From positions 1 to 64,000 of the forward strand of contig CAYYGN010000010.1 in assembly GCA_964471595.1 (NCBI GenBank): 64,000 nt of DNA, written 5' to 3'. Positions 26,901 through 35,450 of the stretch are shown here, piece by piece (position 1 is the first letter of the stretch; each line of letters begins with the position of its first letter). The notes beneath the pieces were generated by a model. The model was not told the DNA's origin and searched no databases. It saw nothing but the letters and a program-made list of their open reading frames with translations. A program made the translations under genes and the position numbers. The DNA is from JAGNXB01 sp964471595. GTDB lineage: Bacteria; Bacteroidota; Bacteroidia; Chitinophagales; Saprospiraceae.

Positions 26901-28213
26901 TCCATATCGGCCCGGGTCATGGGACCCACTTGTTGGCCGGCTTCCTTCTTGAGTACGAGGTAAAACAGCGTAGCCTCCACCAGGATGATGGCGGCATCGA
27001 TGACGAGGCCGAAATCGAGGGATCCCAGGGACATCAGATTGGCGGAAATGCCAAAGGCGACCATCATGCCCACGGCAAACAACATGCTCAGGGGGATCAC
27101 GCTGGCAATCACCAAAGACGCCCGGAGATTGCCCACCAACAGCAAGAGAACCAAAATGACGATCAGGGCCCCTTCGATCAGGTTGTTGCGCACCGTTGCC
27201 ATCGTGCGGTCCACCAAAGCCTCTCTGTCCAGGAAAGGCGTAATGACCACTCCTTCGGGAAGTGCCTCCTGTACGGTGGCCATCCTTTCCTTGACTGCGC
27301 GAATGACTTCCGCTGCATTGGCATCCTTGAGCATCATCACGATTCCCAGCACGATCTCGTCTTGTCCGCCGCTGGTGACCGCGCCGAATCGCAAGGCGCT
27401 TCCCGATCGAACTACCGCAACATCGCCAACATGGACCGGTACGCCGTCTTTCATGGCCACCACTATCCGCTCGATATCGGCCGGTTGGGACAACATGCCC
27501 AAAGCGCGGACAAAGTACAGGTCAGGACCTTTTTCAATATAGGCCCCTCCCGCATTGCGGTTGGAAGCCTGTACCGCTTCGACAAGCTCTTCCAGAGAGA
27601 CATTGCGAGCCCGCAGCGCGGCGGGGTCAACGGCGATCTCATATTCCTTCTGGTTACCGCCAAAGGAATTGATCTCCACGACACCGGGAATTCCTGCCAA
27701 TTGTCTTTTGACGGTCCAGTCCTGGATCGTGCGCAAATCCGTGGGAGAATATCGGTCATGAAAGCCGGGCAGGGCCTCGATGCGGTAATGCAGGATCTCA
27801 CCCAGACCGGTTGATATCGGCGCCATCTCGGGACGTCCGGCCGCAGCCGGTATATCTTCCCATATGGCGGTGAGCCTCTCGCTGATGACCTGACGGGCCA
27901 GACTGTTGGGCATGGACTCTTCGAATACGACCGTTATGACACTCAGTCCGAACCGGGAAATCGAACGCAACTCCAGGACACCCGGACTGTTGCGCACCGC
28001 CTGCTCGACGGGGTGGGTGACAAGGCGCTCTACCTCCAGGGTTGTCAGGTCCGGGCACACCGTCAGGATTTGGACCTGGTTGTTGGTGATGTCCGGAATG
28101 GCATCAATGGGCAGACGGGAGAAGGAAAAGATGCCCCAGGCCACCAGGCCTGCGGTACTGATCAGGACCAACGGTTTGTGCAGCAGGCACAACCTGATGA
28201 AGGATGTCAACAT
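23897..28213 (-). CDS. Heavy-metal RND efflux transporter fused to TolC-like outer-membrane factor
   Basis: A 1438-residue two-part protein. Residues ~1-1040 are an HME-type RND pump (CusA/CzcA family): TM4 carries the proton-relay LDFGLVIDAAIILVEA, and the first large periplasmic loop has EINSFGGNQKEYEI. Then a new hydrophobic segment (AVLLLLAGSGSLGAQ) leads into ~370 residues of TolC-like sequence with long amphipathic helices (ALLDSLYTEMARIAGTRVAGG; LLQAEAGRNRDLLERQQRILE). This fusion is known in Bacteroidota and puts pump and channel in one polypeptide. The start at 28213 (MLTSFIRL) is the standard RND N terminus. First partner upstream is a His-rich protein; the adaptor overlaps downstream. 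Confidence 0.9.
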   Translation of the reverse strand: MLTSFIRLCLLHKPLVLISTAGLVAWGIFSFSRLPIDAIPDITNNQVQILTVCPDLTTLEVERLVTHPVEQAVRNSPGVLELRSISRFGLSVITVVFEESMPNSLARQVISERLTAIWEDIPAAAGRPEMAPISTGLGEILHYRIEALPGFHDRYSPTDLRTIQDWTVKRQLAGIPGVVEINSFGGNQKEYEIAVDPAALRARNVSLEELVEAVQASNRNAGGAYIEKGPDLYFVRALGMLSQPADIERIVVAMKDGVPVHVGDVAVVRSGSALRFGAVTSGGQDEIVLGIVMMLKDANAAEVIRAVKERMATVQEALPEGVVITPFLDREALVDRTMATVRNNLIEGALIVILVLLLLVGNLRASLVIASVIPLSMLFAVGMMVAFGISANLMSLGSLDFGLVIDAAIILVEATLFYLVLKKEAGQQVGPMTRADMEEGIVTASSKVVRSSVFGVLIIVLVYLPVYALTGIEGKMFKPMALTVSFALIGALVLSLTYVPVMASLFLNRRDLSENRVTRWTMHTLESMFRPALSAAIRMPAAAIVLAAGMFLISLGLFRTLGGEFVPELDEGDILMHGFCKPGTSLSQTIESHYLAQRLILEQFPDEVDQVISKIGTAEIPTDPMAIETADNLILLHPRHQWTKARSKQDLVEQISQTVRQVPGMAYEFTQPIQMRFDEMMTGVRSDIAVKIFGENLDTLAWYADRVAKRMAHVPGAVDVKVEQVLGLPVRQAVLDYERMARYGIPAEKATEAVRIAYAGLQAGYVYEEEKRFRLVVRLDRDERENPEVISRLPVRTAGGQLVPLEQVARIGYSTEAAQISRENGQRRIVISANVRGVDVEKVIGLLEEDLKRELRLPPGYTLSYGGQFEHLRAAKSRLAIAVPVALMLIAILLYMAFGNLRHTALILSAVPLSAIGGILALWIRDMPFSISAGIGFIVLFGIAVLNGIVLITYLNQLEKEENLGARDRVFKAAMLRLRPVLMTAAAGAMGFLPMAISDTAGAEVQRPLATVVIGGLITSTLLTLLVLPALYLLVEKIRPGWTRPTVAVLLLLAGSGSLGAQDVPMTEQEAMQRVRGKHPAVLAEMLSGQQAEARIRHPLPWQPARLHHGINADPGDGVFGTTVLGLEMALPSSARIRAARKEQESRLESARASVLLAEAEAIRQLRMLYAGFRYNRDLAAHYALLDSLYTEMARIAGTRVAGGASPPLESRLLRTESARLRMTRESLQQAYTSMCAQLGAWTGQGDPVTPALLAHEDPAVQGIPDKPPVTLWEGLLNARVRQAQVNVEAHDAQFRPEWDLDVFGQLVPDGTIYPGYTIGLSVPLFRKSYLAARESARIGVLQAEAGRNRDLLERQQRILETENDIRILEDQLAFYRAEALPASDEIIRVATAMYQSGAVDWFAWNQAASRALEHRLAYIETVHAYRQSLLQLQFLQQ

Positions 28214-28296
28214 GGTTGGAAAAGGGTCTGACGGAAAATCGGCCCTCCGGGGCAAAACCACCAGGGACCAGGACAATCATGGCAGGAATGGGGTCG

Positions 28297-28701
28297 TCAG
28301 ACCGCCCGGGGGGGCTGCCAGAAGTCGTCAGGCGCTATCCGGAAATGCCAGAACGGCAAATTGTCCACCAAAAAGGACGGCTTTTCCGCAGGGAGCAGCA
28401 AAGAGCAAATCCCCACCAGGCTTTGCAGCGCCGGTATGATCAGGGGAATGGCAATGGCTGCGTCTTGGGTCTGGAAAGGAAGTCCTTCATGGGGATGATC
28501 GGCGTGATGTTCGCTGGTCCCTGGTCCATAATGCAGATCCATGAAATCCATGAACGGCAACGAACCCTCTTCGTGGCAATGGACCTGGTAATGGTCCACC
28601 AACTCCAGGGAATACCGGATCCAAACCTGGACCCCGACCAGAGAAAACATCTGGGTAAACACCAGCCCCACGGCAAACATTTGCCGCCAACGGGAAGACA
28701 T
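28297..28701 (-). CDS. Small His-rich protein of the metal-efflux operon
   Basis: A 134-residue protein with an N-terminal hydrophobic stretch (MFAVGLVFTQMFSLVGVQVWI) that may be a signal or anchor, followed by a His/Asp-rich part (HYQVHCHEEG, HYGPGTSEHHADHPHEG) that could bind metal. I recognise no family. It is the first gene of the efflux operon (83 bp before the RND gene). A TAACTTTG element lies upstream; ATG at 28734 (8 nt from it) is an alternative start adding 11 residues. A periplasmic metal-binding accessory is an inference. Confidence 0.65.
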   Translation of the reverse strand: MSSRWRQMFAVGLVFTQMFSLVGVQVWIRYSLELVDHYQVHCHEEGSLPFMDFMDLHYGPGTSEHHADHPHEGLPFQTQDAAIAIPLIIPALQSLVGICSLLLPAEKPSFLVDNLPFWHFRIAPDDFWQPPRAV

Positions 28702-28742
28702 GTTCAATCCGGAGCCTGGCATTCCATTCCGCATTCCGTACA

Positions 28743-28750
28743 CAAAGTTA
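28743..28750 (-). promoter_or_regulatory. -7 element of the metal-efflux operon
   Basis: TAACTTTG on the minus strand matches TAnnTTTG; it lies 8 nt from an ATG at 28734 and about 40 nt from the one at 28701. Confidence 0.55.
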
Positions 28751-28950
28751 ATCGTCCCGTATGACAACCCCCGGATCCTTTCTTTTTGGTCAGCCCTTGG
28801 GTCCGGCCTGAGCCGGTCCCGGGGATTCAAAGGCGGAAAACCGGACAGAACGGGATTAGAAACTTCTAATGGACAAAACGCAAAAATGATAAACTGATTG
28901 TCGGAACCGGTCGTTGTTTTCATCTGACCGTATTCCCATATTCTACGCCT

Positions 28951-30498
28951 ATGATCGCCTTAGCTACCAAGCATTTCGCCAAGGATTTTCCCGCCAGTGT
29001 CGTCGTCTTTCTCGTCGCCCTGCCTCTGTGTCTGGGTATTGCCCTGGCTTCCGGCGCTCCCCTGCTTTCCGGACTGATCGCCGGCATTGTGGGCGGGATT
29101 GTGGTAGGTACGCTCAGTGGATCTCACCTCAGTGTGACCGGTCCGGCGGCCGGGCTCACGGTCATCGTACTGGACGCCATTACCTCATTGGGCAGTTTCC
29201 AGCTCTTTCTCGTTGCCGTCTCCCTGGCCGGGATCTTTCAGTTGATCCTCGGGTATGTCAAGGCCGGGATCATCGGTTTGTACTTTCCCGTTTCGGTGAT
29301 CAAGGGGATGCTGGCCGCCATTGGTCTCATCCTCATCATGAAACAAATACCCCACTTTCTCGGCCTGGACCTGGATGCGTTCGGGGAAATGAATTTCATG
29401 GGTACGGACGGGAGAAACACCTTTGAAGAACTGATCTATGCCTTCAGTCATATCCATTCCGGGGCCCTGATGGCCGGGGTGCTCGCCCTGGGACTCATGC
29501 TGTTGTGGGACAATGTGCTCAAGGAAAAGATTCCCATGCTCCGCATGGTACCCGGCGCCCTGTTGGCTGTCATCGCCGCTGTGGTCCTGAACCGGATTCT
29601 GGCGCAATTGGATCCATCCATGGTCATCGGGAGTGAGCATATGGTCCAGATACCCCTGCTCATCGGCGGCGAACCTCTCGACCAACTCATGGCCCTTCCG
29701 GATTTCAAGGGTTTGTGGCAACCCGAGGTGTGGAAAGTAGCCATCGTCATTGCCATTATCGCCAGCCTGGAAACCCTCCTCAGTGTCGAGGCCGTGGACA
29801 AAATGGACCCCCACAAGCGCATGACGCCCAACAATCGCGAACTCAAGGCCCAGGGCATGGGCAACCTGATCAGCGGCCTCATCGGTGGACTGCCCATGAC
29901 AGCGGTCATTGTGCGCAGTACCGCCAACCTGGAAGCAGGTGCCAGATCCAAGATGTCGGCCGTTTACCACGGCATCCTGCTCCTCGTGTGTATCCTTCTC
30001 ATCCCCGGACTCCTCAACCAGATCCCCTTGGCGGCCCTGGCAGCCATCCTGCTGGTGGTTGGCTTCAAGCTCACCAAACCCGCCCTGTATCGTTCGCAGT
30101 TGCGCAACGGTATCCGTCAGTTCCTTCCCTTTATTGTGACCATAGTGGCCATTCTGTTTACCGACCTGCTGACCGGGATCATGATAGGCATGTTTGTGGC
30201 GGTCTTTTACATCCTCAAGACCAACTACAAGACCCCTTACTTCTATCACGAAGAGCTGCACCCGGACCGCGATGGCCACAAAGTGATCAAACTGGTGCTT
30301 TCCGAGCATGTTTCCTTCCTCAACAAAGCGAGCCTGCAGCTCACCCTTGAAAACCTGCCGGACAACAGTGAGGTCATCATCGACGGCACCCAATCCGAGG
30401 AGATTGATTTTGACGCGCTCAAAATCATCAACGACTTCAAAACGCATGCCGCCGACAAGGGCATTCGCCTCGAACTCGTCAACATACCGGAAGTCTGA
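28951..30498 (+). CDS. SulP family anion transporter with STAS domain
   Basis: A 515-residue membrane protein. N-terminal SulP motif DFPASVVVFLVALPLCLGIALASG and about eleven hydrophobic segments to ~400, including the conserved SVTGPAAGL early motif and NLISGLIGGLPMTAVIVRS. Residues ~425-515 form a STAS domain (LVLSEHVSFLNKASL … VIIDGT). SulP proteins import sulfate, bicarbonate or other anions. Substrate cannot be told. The gene is divergent from the metal-efflux operon and convergent with the RNA methyltransferase with 15 bp between stops. Confidence 0.92.
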   Translation: MIALATKHFAKDFPASVVVFLVALPLCLGIALASGAPLLSGLIAGIVGGIVVGTLSGSHLSVTGPAAGLTVIVLDAITSLGSFQLFLVAVSLAGIFQLILGYVKAGIIGLYFPVSVIKGMLAAIGLILIMKQIPHFLGLDLDAFGEMNFMGTDGRNTFEELIYAFSHIHSGALMAGVLALGLMLLWDNVLKEKIPMLRMVPGALLAVIAAVVLNRILAQLDPSMVIGSEHMVQIPLLIGGEPLDQLMALPDFKGLWQPEVWKVAIVIAIIASLETLLSVEAVDKMDPHKRMTPNNRELKAQGMGNLISGLIGGLPMTAVIVRSTANLEAGARSKMSAVYHGILLLVCILLIPGLLNQIPLAALAAILLVVGFKLTKPALYRSQLRNGIRQFLPFIVTIVAILFTDLLTGIMIGMFVAVFYILKTNYKTPYFYHEELHPDRDGHKVIKLVLSEHVSFLNKASLQLTLENLPDNSEVIIDGTQSEEIDFDALKIINDFKTHAADKGIRLELVNIPEV

Positions 30499-30513
30499 CC
30501 GGCCGGAGTGGCT

Positions 30514-31917
30514 TTACACCCGTTCCAGTAAAGCGATGTTCTCCACATGATGCGTGTGGGGGAACATGTCGACCGCACGGGAGCGGGTGACGCGATAGGC
30601 CTCTCCCAACCCCTGTATGTCCCTTGCCTGGGAGGCAGGATTGCAGCTCACATACACAATCCGCGGAGGCGCCATCCTCCGTATGGCAGCCACTACATCC
30701 TCATGCATACCGGCGCGGGGAGGATCCGTGATCAACACATCCGGAGGACCATGCTCCCGGATGAAGGTATCGTCCATGAGTTTCCGCACATCCCCGGCAT
30801 GGAAACGGGCGTTGTCCACCCCGTTCAGAAGAGCGTTTTCACGTGCGTCTTCGACAGCCGGAGCCACTTCCTCGATGCCGATCACTTCCCGGCATTGACC
30901 GGCGACAAAGAGGGCTATGCTCCCGAGACCGGCATACAGATCGTAAACCCTTTCGGTGCCCTGTAATCCGGCAAAAGTGCGGACTTCCTCATACAGCCGG
31001 GCAGCCTGGCGGGTGTTGGTCTGGAAAAAGGATTTGGGGCCGATGGCGTATCGCACATGACCCAGTACTTCTTCCACTTTGGGGGTGCCTGCCCAATGAT
31101 GGACCGGCAGGTCCAGAAAGAAATCGTTCCATTTGGTGTTGACGAAGTAGTGCAGGCTGGTTATTTCCGGAACCTGTTCCTGCAGGGCATGCAGATAGCG
31201 CTCCCTTTTGCGGGCATCCTCCTCTCCGAATCCGACGACCACCAGGACCTGGCCGGTCGTAAATACGCGTATGACCAATTGCCGCAAAAACCCTTGGTGC
31301 CGCTTGACGTCATAGAAGCTCAAAGCCTGGGAGCGCCCCAATTCCAGGCAGGTCTTCCGGATTTTCTCCGACGGTTCGGGCTGCAGGAAACACGTTTGCA
31401 GGTCCAGCACCTTGTCAAAAGCTTTCCTGGGGTGAAATCCCAGGACCCTGTCCTCATTGGACCTGCCGTCCTCCAATTCCTGGCGGGTCAGCCAACGCCG
31501 GGAAGAGAAAGCGAATTCGAGCTTGTTGCGATAATGACGGTCACTTTCCGCACCGATGATCGGAAGCTCGACTCCCAGTCCGGAATGTCCGATGCGCTGA
31601 AAGGCATCCCGGACCCATTGCTGTTTTTCAACCAGTTGACGGGCATAGCGGACATGCTGGTAACTGCACCCTCCACAGTGCTCGAAGTGGGGGCAGAATG
31701 GCTCGGTCCTGTCCGCGGATTTCTCCTGCCACCGGGTGACAATGCCCTCGGCGTACCCTTTCTTCTGGCGAATGACCTGGATATCCACCACATCTCCGGG
31801 GGCCGCATCCTGAACAAAATATACCTTGCCTTCCGCGTCACGACCTATGCCGCGCCCCCTGTCCGCCAATGCCGTAATGGTCAGGGAAGGGATCCGGGGC
31901 AGGAGACGACGAGGCAT
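30514..31917 (-). CDS. rlmD: 23S rRNA (uracil-5-)-methyltransferase, RlmD type
   Basis: A 467-residue RNA m5U methyltransferase. An N-terminal TRAM domain precedes a [4Fe-4S] cysteine set (FCPHFEHCGGCSYQH, with another Cys in DLQTCFLQ). The SAM domain has VYDLYAGLGSIALF and VLITDPPRAGM, and the nucleophilic Cys lies in YVSCNPASQ near the C terminus. The start at 31917 (MPRRLLPRIP) gives a normal length; sequence upstream is not conserved. The family includes RlmD, RlmCD and RlmC, so the rRNA position is not certain. A TACCTTTG element lies 20 nt before the ATG. Confidence 0.9.
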   Translation of the reverse strand: MPRRLLPRIPSLTITALADRGRGIGRDAEGKVYFVQDAAPGDVVDIQVIRQKKGYAEGIVTRWQEKSADRTEPFCPHFEHCGGCSYQHVRYARQLVEKQQWVRDAFQRIGHSGLGVELPIIGAESDRHYRNKLEFAFSSRRWLTRQELEDGRSNEDRVLGFHPRKAFDKVLDLQTCFLQPEPSEKIRKTCLELGRSQALSFYDVKRHQGFLRQLVIRVFTTGQVLVVVGFGEEDARKRERYLHALQEQVPEITSLHYFVNTKWNDFFLDLPVHHWAGTPKVEEVLGHVRYAIGPKSFFQTNTRQAARLYEEVRTFAGLQGTERVYDLYAGLGSIALFVAGQCREVIGIEEVAPAVEDARENALLNGVDNARFHAGDVRKLMDDTFIREHGPPDVLITDPPRAGMHEDVVAAIRRMAPPRIVYVSCNPASQARDIQGLGEAYRVTRSRAVDMFPHTHHVENIALLERV

Positions 31918-31937
31918 ATATGGATATGTTGATGGTG

Positions 31938-31945
31938 CAAAGGTA
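31938..31945 (-). promoter_or_regulatory. -7 element for rlmD
   Basis: TACCTTTG on the minus strand, 20 nt before the ATG at 31917. Confidence 0.5.
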
Positions 31946-32001
31946 GCGGCCAGTGTTTTAGGGTATGGCACACTGTGGTGCGAAAAGCAGATATTCGGGG
32001 A

Positions 32002-33084
32002 ATGATACGCAGTACCGCCCAATCTGCCCTGCGCACTCTGCTCCCTGCGGACTTTTACCGCGACCGGCAGCTGTATGATCAATGTCTGGATACCCTGTTT
32101 GCCCCTTCCTGGCAATTCCTGGCCGGTCCGGAAATCCCCTCCACACCCGGCCATGCCCACCCGGTGACCTTGCTGCCCGGCAGCCTGAATGAACCTTTGT
32201 TGCTGTCGGTGGATGCCGACGGAAAGGAGCATGTCTTTTCCAATGTCTGCACGCACAGGGGCAATCTTTTGGTCAGCACGTCAGGCCGGTGCCGCCAACT
32301 GGTCTGTGGCTATCACGGCCGGGCCTTTGCGCCGGATGGCACCTGCCTTCGGCAGCCTGGATTGGATCGTGTCAATGGGTTTCCGGGCAGGGAGGATGAC
32401 CTGAGGCGTCCGGCCAGCGGCCACTGGGCAGGGTTGCGCTTTGTGCGACTGGCGGGTGATGCCTCCTTCGGGGAATGGATGGCTCCGGTCGCCGAAAGAA
32501 CCGCCCATTTACCCTGGGAAACCCTGGAGCCGTTGCCCGAACACTTCACCACCTATCCCGTCCGGGCGCATTGGGCCCTGTATACCGACAATTTTCTGGA
32601 GGGCCTTCACATCCCATTCATCCATCCCGCCCTGAGAGAGGCATTGGACTTGTCGGTCTATCCCATCCACCTCTTCCCTTGGGGATCCCTCCAAATGGGG
32701 CTGGCCAAAGAAAACGAACCCGCCTTTGACCTGCCGCCAGGACATCCGGATGCCGGAAGCCGGGTTTATGCGTGGTATTTCTGGCTTTTCCCCAATCTGA
32801 TGCTCAATGTCTATCCCTGGGGACTTTCCGTCAATGTGGTCGAGCCTACCGGGCCAGACACCACACGGGTCCGCTATCTGACTTATCGGTTTAGCGGTCA
32901 GCAGGGAGGACCGCAAACCCATGCCCTCGCCGCTACGGAAGAGGAGGATGACCGCGTGGTGGAACAGGTACAACGAGGTACAGGGTCACGGCTTTATCAT
33001 CCCGGCCACCTGGTGCCGGAATGGGAAAGCGCCGTGGTGCACTTTCATCAATTGGTGCTCCGGCATCTCCCGCCCAGGGCCTGA
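32002..33084 (+). CDS. Rieske-type ring-hydroxylating oxygenase, alpha-subunit-like
   Basis: A 360-residue Rieske oxygenase. The [2Fe-2S] ligands are Cys83/His85 (CTHRG) and Cys102/His105 (CGYHG). The mononuclear iron motif appears as YTDNFLEGLHIPFIHP around residues 190-205. The start at 32002 (MIRSTAQSAL) is preferred over a GTG 27 bp upstream. No reductase, ferredoxin or beta subunit is nearby, so this is an orphan terminal oxygenase. Substrate unknown. It is convergent with nadC with 11 bp between stops. Confidence 0.85.
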   Translation: MIRSTAQSALRTLLPADFYRDRQLYDQCLDTLFAPSWQFLAGPEIPSTPGHAHPVTLLPGSLNEPLLLSVDADGKEHVFSNVCTHRGNLLVSTSGRCRQLVCGYHGRAFAPDGTCLRQPGLDRVNGFPGREDDLRRPASGHWAGLRFVRLAGDASFGEWMAPVAERTAHLPWETLEPLPEHFTTYPVRAHWALYTDNFLEGLHIPFIHPALREALDLSVYPIHLFPWGSLQMGLAKENEPAFDLPPGHPDAGSRVYAWYFWLFPNLMLNVYPWGLSVNVVEPTGPDTTRVRYLTYRFSGQQGGPQTHALAATEEEDDRVVEQVQRGTGSRLYHPGHLVPEWESAVVHFHQLVLRHLPPRA

Positions 33085-33095
33085 AAAGCCGGGAA

Positions 33096-33953
33096 TCAAT
33101 AGATTTTCAGACTGAGATCCAGGGACTGCACGGAGTGGGTGAGGGCGCCGATCGAAATGTAATCCACCCCGGTACGGGCAATCCTGCGCACGGTGCGGAG
33201 GTTGACCCCACCGCTGGCTTCCGTCTCAAAACGGCCATTGGTGAGCCGGACCGCCTGCCGGAGCAACGGCACATCAAAATTGTCGAACATGATGCGCGTC
33301 ACCTGTCCGGTATCCAGCACTTCGACCAATTCAGGCAGATTTCTCACTTCTACCGTCACCGGCAACTGCGTGTTACGCTTTGCCTGCCAGGCCGCCACTC
33401 TTTCGATGGCTGCGGACACCGATCCGGAAGCCGTGATGTGGTTGTCCTTGATCATGAACCAGTCATACAGCCCGTGCCGGTAGTTGTACCCTCCGCCAAT
33501 GGAAACCGCCCATTTTTCGAGAAAACGGATACCGGGAGTGGTTTTGCGGGTATCCAGCAATTTGACCGGCAGGTCCTCTACCTCGAAAAGGAAGCGGTTG
33601 GTCAGGGTCGCAATGCCGCTCATGCGCTGCATGGCATTCAAGGCCAGGCGTTCCCCCATGAGCAGGGCATGGGTGCGGCATGCAAGGGTAAAGGCCACAT
33701 CGCCTACATGAACCTCATCGCCGTCCTGATGGCGGAATTCGAATACGGCATCCGGATCGAGCTTGCGAAAGATGGCTTCGGCCAGCCGCACTCCGGCGAG
33801 GATGCCGACATCCTTGACGAGCAAACGGGCCCGGCTGCGACTTTCCGGGTCGATACAGGCAAGGGTCGTGATATCCCCGGAACCCACATCTTCGGTTAGT
33901 CCGCGCTGAATCAGATCATCGATGAGGGCACTTTCGGGCTGGTAGTGGGGCAT
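33096..33953 (-). CDS. nadC: Nicotinate-nucleotide pyrophosphorylase (carboxylating)
   Basis: A 285-residue quinolinate phosphoribosyltransferase of NAD synthesis: quinolinate plus PRPP to nicotinate mononucleotide. Conserved motifs: LTEDVGSGDITT near 19, LNAMQRMSGIAT near 110, DTRKTTPG near 137, GGGYNYRHGLYDWFMIKDNH near 155 and the C-terminal VDYISIGALTHS. The ATG at 33953 lies 4 nt after a perfect TATCTTTG element, implying a leaderless mRNA. nadB is also in the window (57126), but not adjacent. Confidence 0.96.
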   Translation of the reverse strand: MPHYQPESALIDDLIQRGLTEDVGSGDITTLACIDPESRSRARLLVKDVGILAGVRLAEAIFRKLDPDAVFEFRHQDGDEVHVGDVAFTLACRTHALLMGERLALNAMQRMSGIATLTNRFLFEVEDLPVKLLDTRKTTPGIRFLEKWAVSIGGGYNYRHGLYDWFMIKDNHITASGSVSAAIERVAAWQAKRNTQLPVTVEVRNLPELVEVLDTGQVTRIMFDNFDVPLLRQAVRLTNGRFETEASGGVNLRTVRRIARTGVDYISIGALTHSVQSLDLSLKIY

Positions 33954-33957
33954 GGTG

Positions 33958-33965
33958 CAAAGATA
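33958..33965 (-). promoter_or_regulatory. -7 element for nadC, leaderless
   Basis: TATCTTTG on the minus strand, 4 nt (CACC) before the ATG. Confidence 0.6.
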
Positions 33966-33972
33966 GCGCCCC

Positions 33973-34413
33973 TCACATGTCTTTGGTTGGCGGGCGGCTG
34001 GCCTGCAAAAGCAATACGGCCGTAGCCATGAACACGAAATTCTTGACAATATACTGCCCGACCAGGGTGAGTCCATAGGGCACATGGGTAAAGAACTCTT
34101 CCGGCATCAGGAAGGCCGGGCTCAGGGTAAAGAGCATGTGGACCAACAAAATGCGCAGGGCCCACCGGACGGCTTTACCCAGGATAAGAAGCAGCCCCAA
34201 TCCCACTTCCCAAACGGCCAGCAGCATCAGCGCCGTTTGGCCGGAAAGCAAGCCAAATGTCAAACCCTCGATGGTATCTGAAGCCAGGCTTTCGGCCGGA
34301 CTCAGATGAGGGAAAAATTTCAGCAAGCCGAACCACAGGTAACACAAACCCATACTCCATTGTACGAGCCGGATGGTCAATACCGGCATGGCATGATTGA
34401 TCGAAAGGGACAT
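33973..34413 (-). CDS. DoxX-like membrane protein
   Basis: A 146-residue protein with four hydrophobic helices (about 10-30, 55-75, 80-105, 115-140) and the early LVQWSMGLCYLWFGLLKFFP pattern of DoxX/DUF417-type proteins. Such proteins are linked to quinone or thiol redox processes in the membrane, but this one has no diagnostic residue for a role. It ends 19 bp before the nadC start on the same strand. Called on fold pattern alone. Confidence 0.6.
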   Translation of the reverse strand: MSLSINHAMPVLTIRLVQWSMGLCYLWFGLLKFFPHLSPAESLASDTIEGLTFGLLSGQTALMLLAVWEVGLGLLLILGKAVRWALRILLVHMLFTLSPAFLMPEEFFTHVPYGLTLVGQYIVKNFVFMATAVLLLQASRPPTKDM

Positions 34414-34534
34414 TGGCTTTCTCTTTATCCGGTTCCTGGCAAAAAACCTGCCTGTTCATTCCAGGTTTGCCTCCCTTTCCTGCCATTGGTCGATAAAAGT
34501 GTTCCATTCACCGAATAACCGGGACAATGATTTG

Positions 34535-34553
34535 GCGGGGCATCTGACCCCGC
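34535..34553. promoter_or_regulatory. Inverted repeat next to the ABC-operon -7 element
   Basis: GCGGGG-7 nt-CCCCGC ends 1 nt before the TATCTTTG at 34555. Its position would block RNA polymerase if bound. The GntR-type regulator encoded in the same operon is a plausible binder; this is inference. Confidence 0.4.
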
Positions 34554-34554
34554 A

Positions 34555-34562
34555 TATCTTTG
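34555..34562 (+). promoter_or_regulatory. -7 element of the ABC/GntR/DUF2807 operon
   Basis: TATCTTTG matches TAnnTTTG, about 25 nt before the ABC gene's ATG. Confidence 0.55.
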
Positions 34563-34587
34563 ATGTGTATTAGCCATATAGTTCACT

Positions 34588-35439
34588 ATGACAACAGAAA
34601 ACATGATCTCCATCGGGTCCCTGAAGTTCGGGTACACATCGAAGAGGGTACTATTTGACGGGCTGGACCTGGAGCTCCAGGGCGGACAGATTTACGGGCT
34701 CCTCGGACGCAACGGGGCCGGCAAAACCACCTTGCTGCGGCTTATAGCCGGATTGCTTCGCCCCTGGGAGGGTGATATCCGCACCATGGGTCACCCAGCC
34801 TGGCGCCGGCATGCCACCATGTTGGAGGACATTTGCTTCATCCCTGAGGAATGGGCTGTGCCCGACTTGCCCATAAGGGACCTTCCCGCCATATACGGCC
34901 CATTCTACCCCCGATTTGACGAGCGTCTCTTCTGGAAACTGGTCGAAGAGTTTGAACTGCCCGTGGACGGAAAGGTCAGCGGCTCATCATTCGGGCAAAA
35001 AAAGAAAGCCATCATCTCTTTTGGTTTGGCCACCAGGGCGCGTTTGCTCATCCTCGACGAACCGACCAACGGTCTTGACATTCCATCCAAAAGCCGATTC
35101 CGTAAAATCATTTCCTCCTCGCTGCACGACGAAACCTGCATGATCATATCCACTCATCAGGTTCGCGATATGGTCAATCTCATCGATCCGCTCATAGTGC
35201 TCGATCAGGGTCGCATCATTTTTCAGCAGGACCTGGCTTCGGTAGCGCGCAAACTGGTTTTTCGCATCCACACCGGCATCCAGGAACCACTCGGCGTTTT
35301 GTACGCCGAACGCATTCCGGGAGGCTATCTGACTGTCGCGGAAAATTCGGGACAGGAGGACACTGATGTGGACCTCGAAGTACTCTTCAACACCATTATT
35401 CACCAGCCGCAAAAAATGCGGGAATTATTTCAAGCCTAA
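34588..35439 (+). CDS. ABC transporter ATP-binding protein
   Basis: A 283-residue ATPase. Walker A is GRNGAGKTT near residue 40, Walker B with the following Glu is LLILDEPTNGLD near 155, and the H-loop His is in ISTHQV. The signature is atypical (VSGSSFGQKKK instead of LSGGQ). The first gene of a four-gene operon with a permease, a GntR regulator and a DUF2807 protein. This layout resembles YtrA-type regulated ABC exporters. Substrate unknown; export is more likely than import because no binding protein is present. Confidence 0.9.
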   Translation: MTTENMISIGSLKFGYTSKRVLFDGLDLELQGGQIYGLLGRNGAGKTTLLRLIAGLLRPWEGDIRTMGHPAWRRHATMLEDICFIPEEWAVPDLPIRDLPAIYGPFYPRFDERLFWKLVEEFELPVDGKVSGSSFGQKKKAIISFGLATRARLLILDEPTNGLDIPSKSRFRKIISSSLHDETCMIISTHQVRDMVNLIDPLIVLDQGRIIFQQDLASVARKLVFRIHTGIQEPLGVLYAERIPGGYLTVAENSGQEDTDVDLEVLFNTIIHQPQKMRELFQA

Positions 35440-35450
35440 TTTATTCGTGC

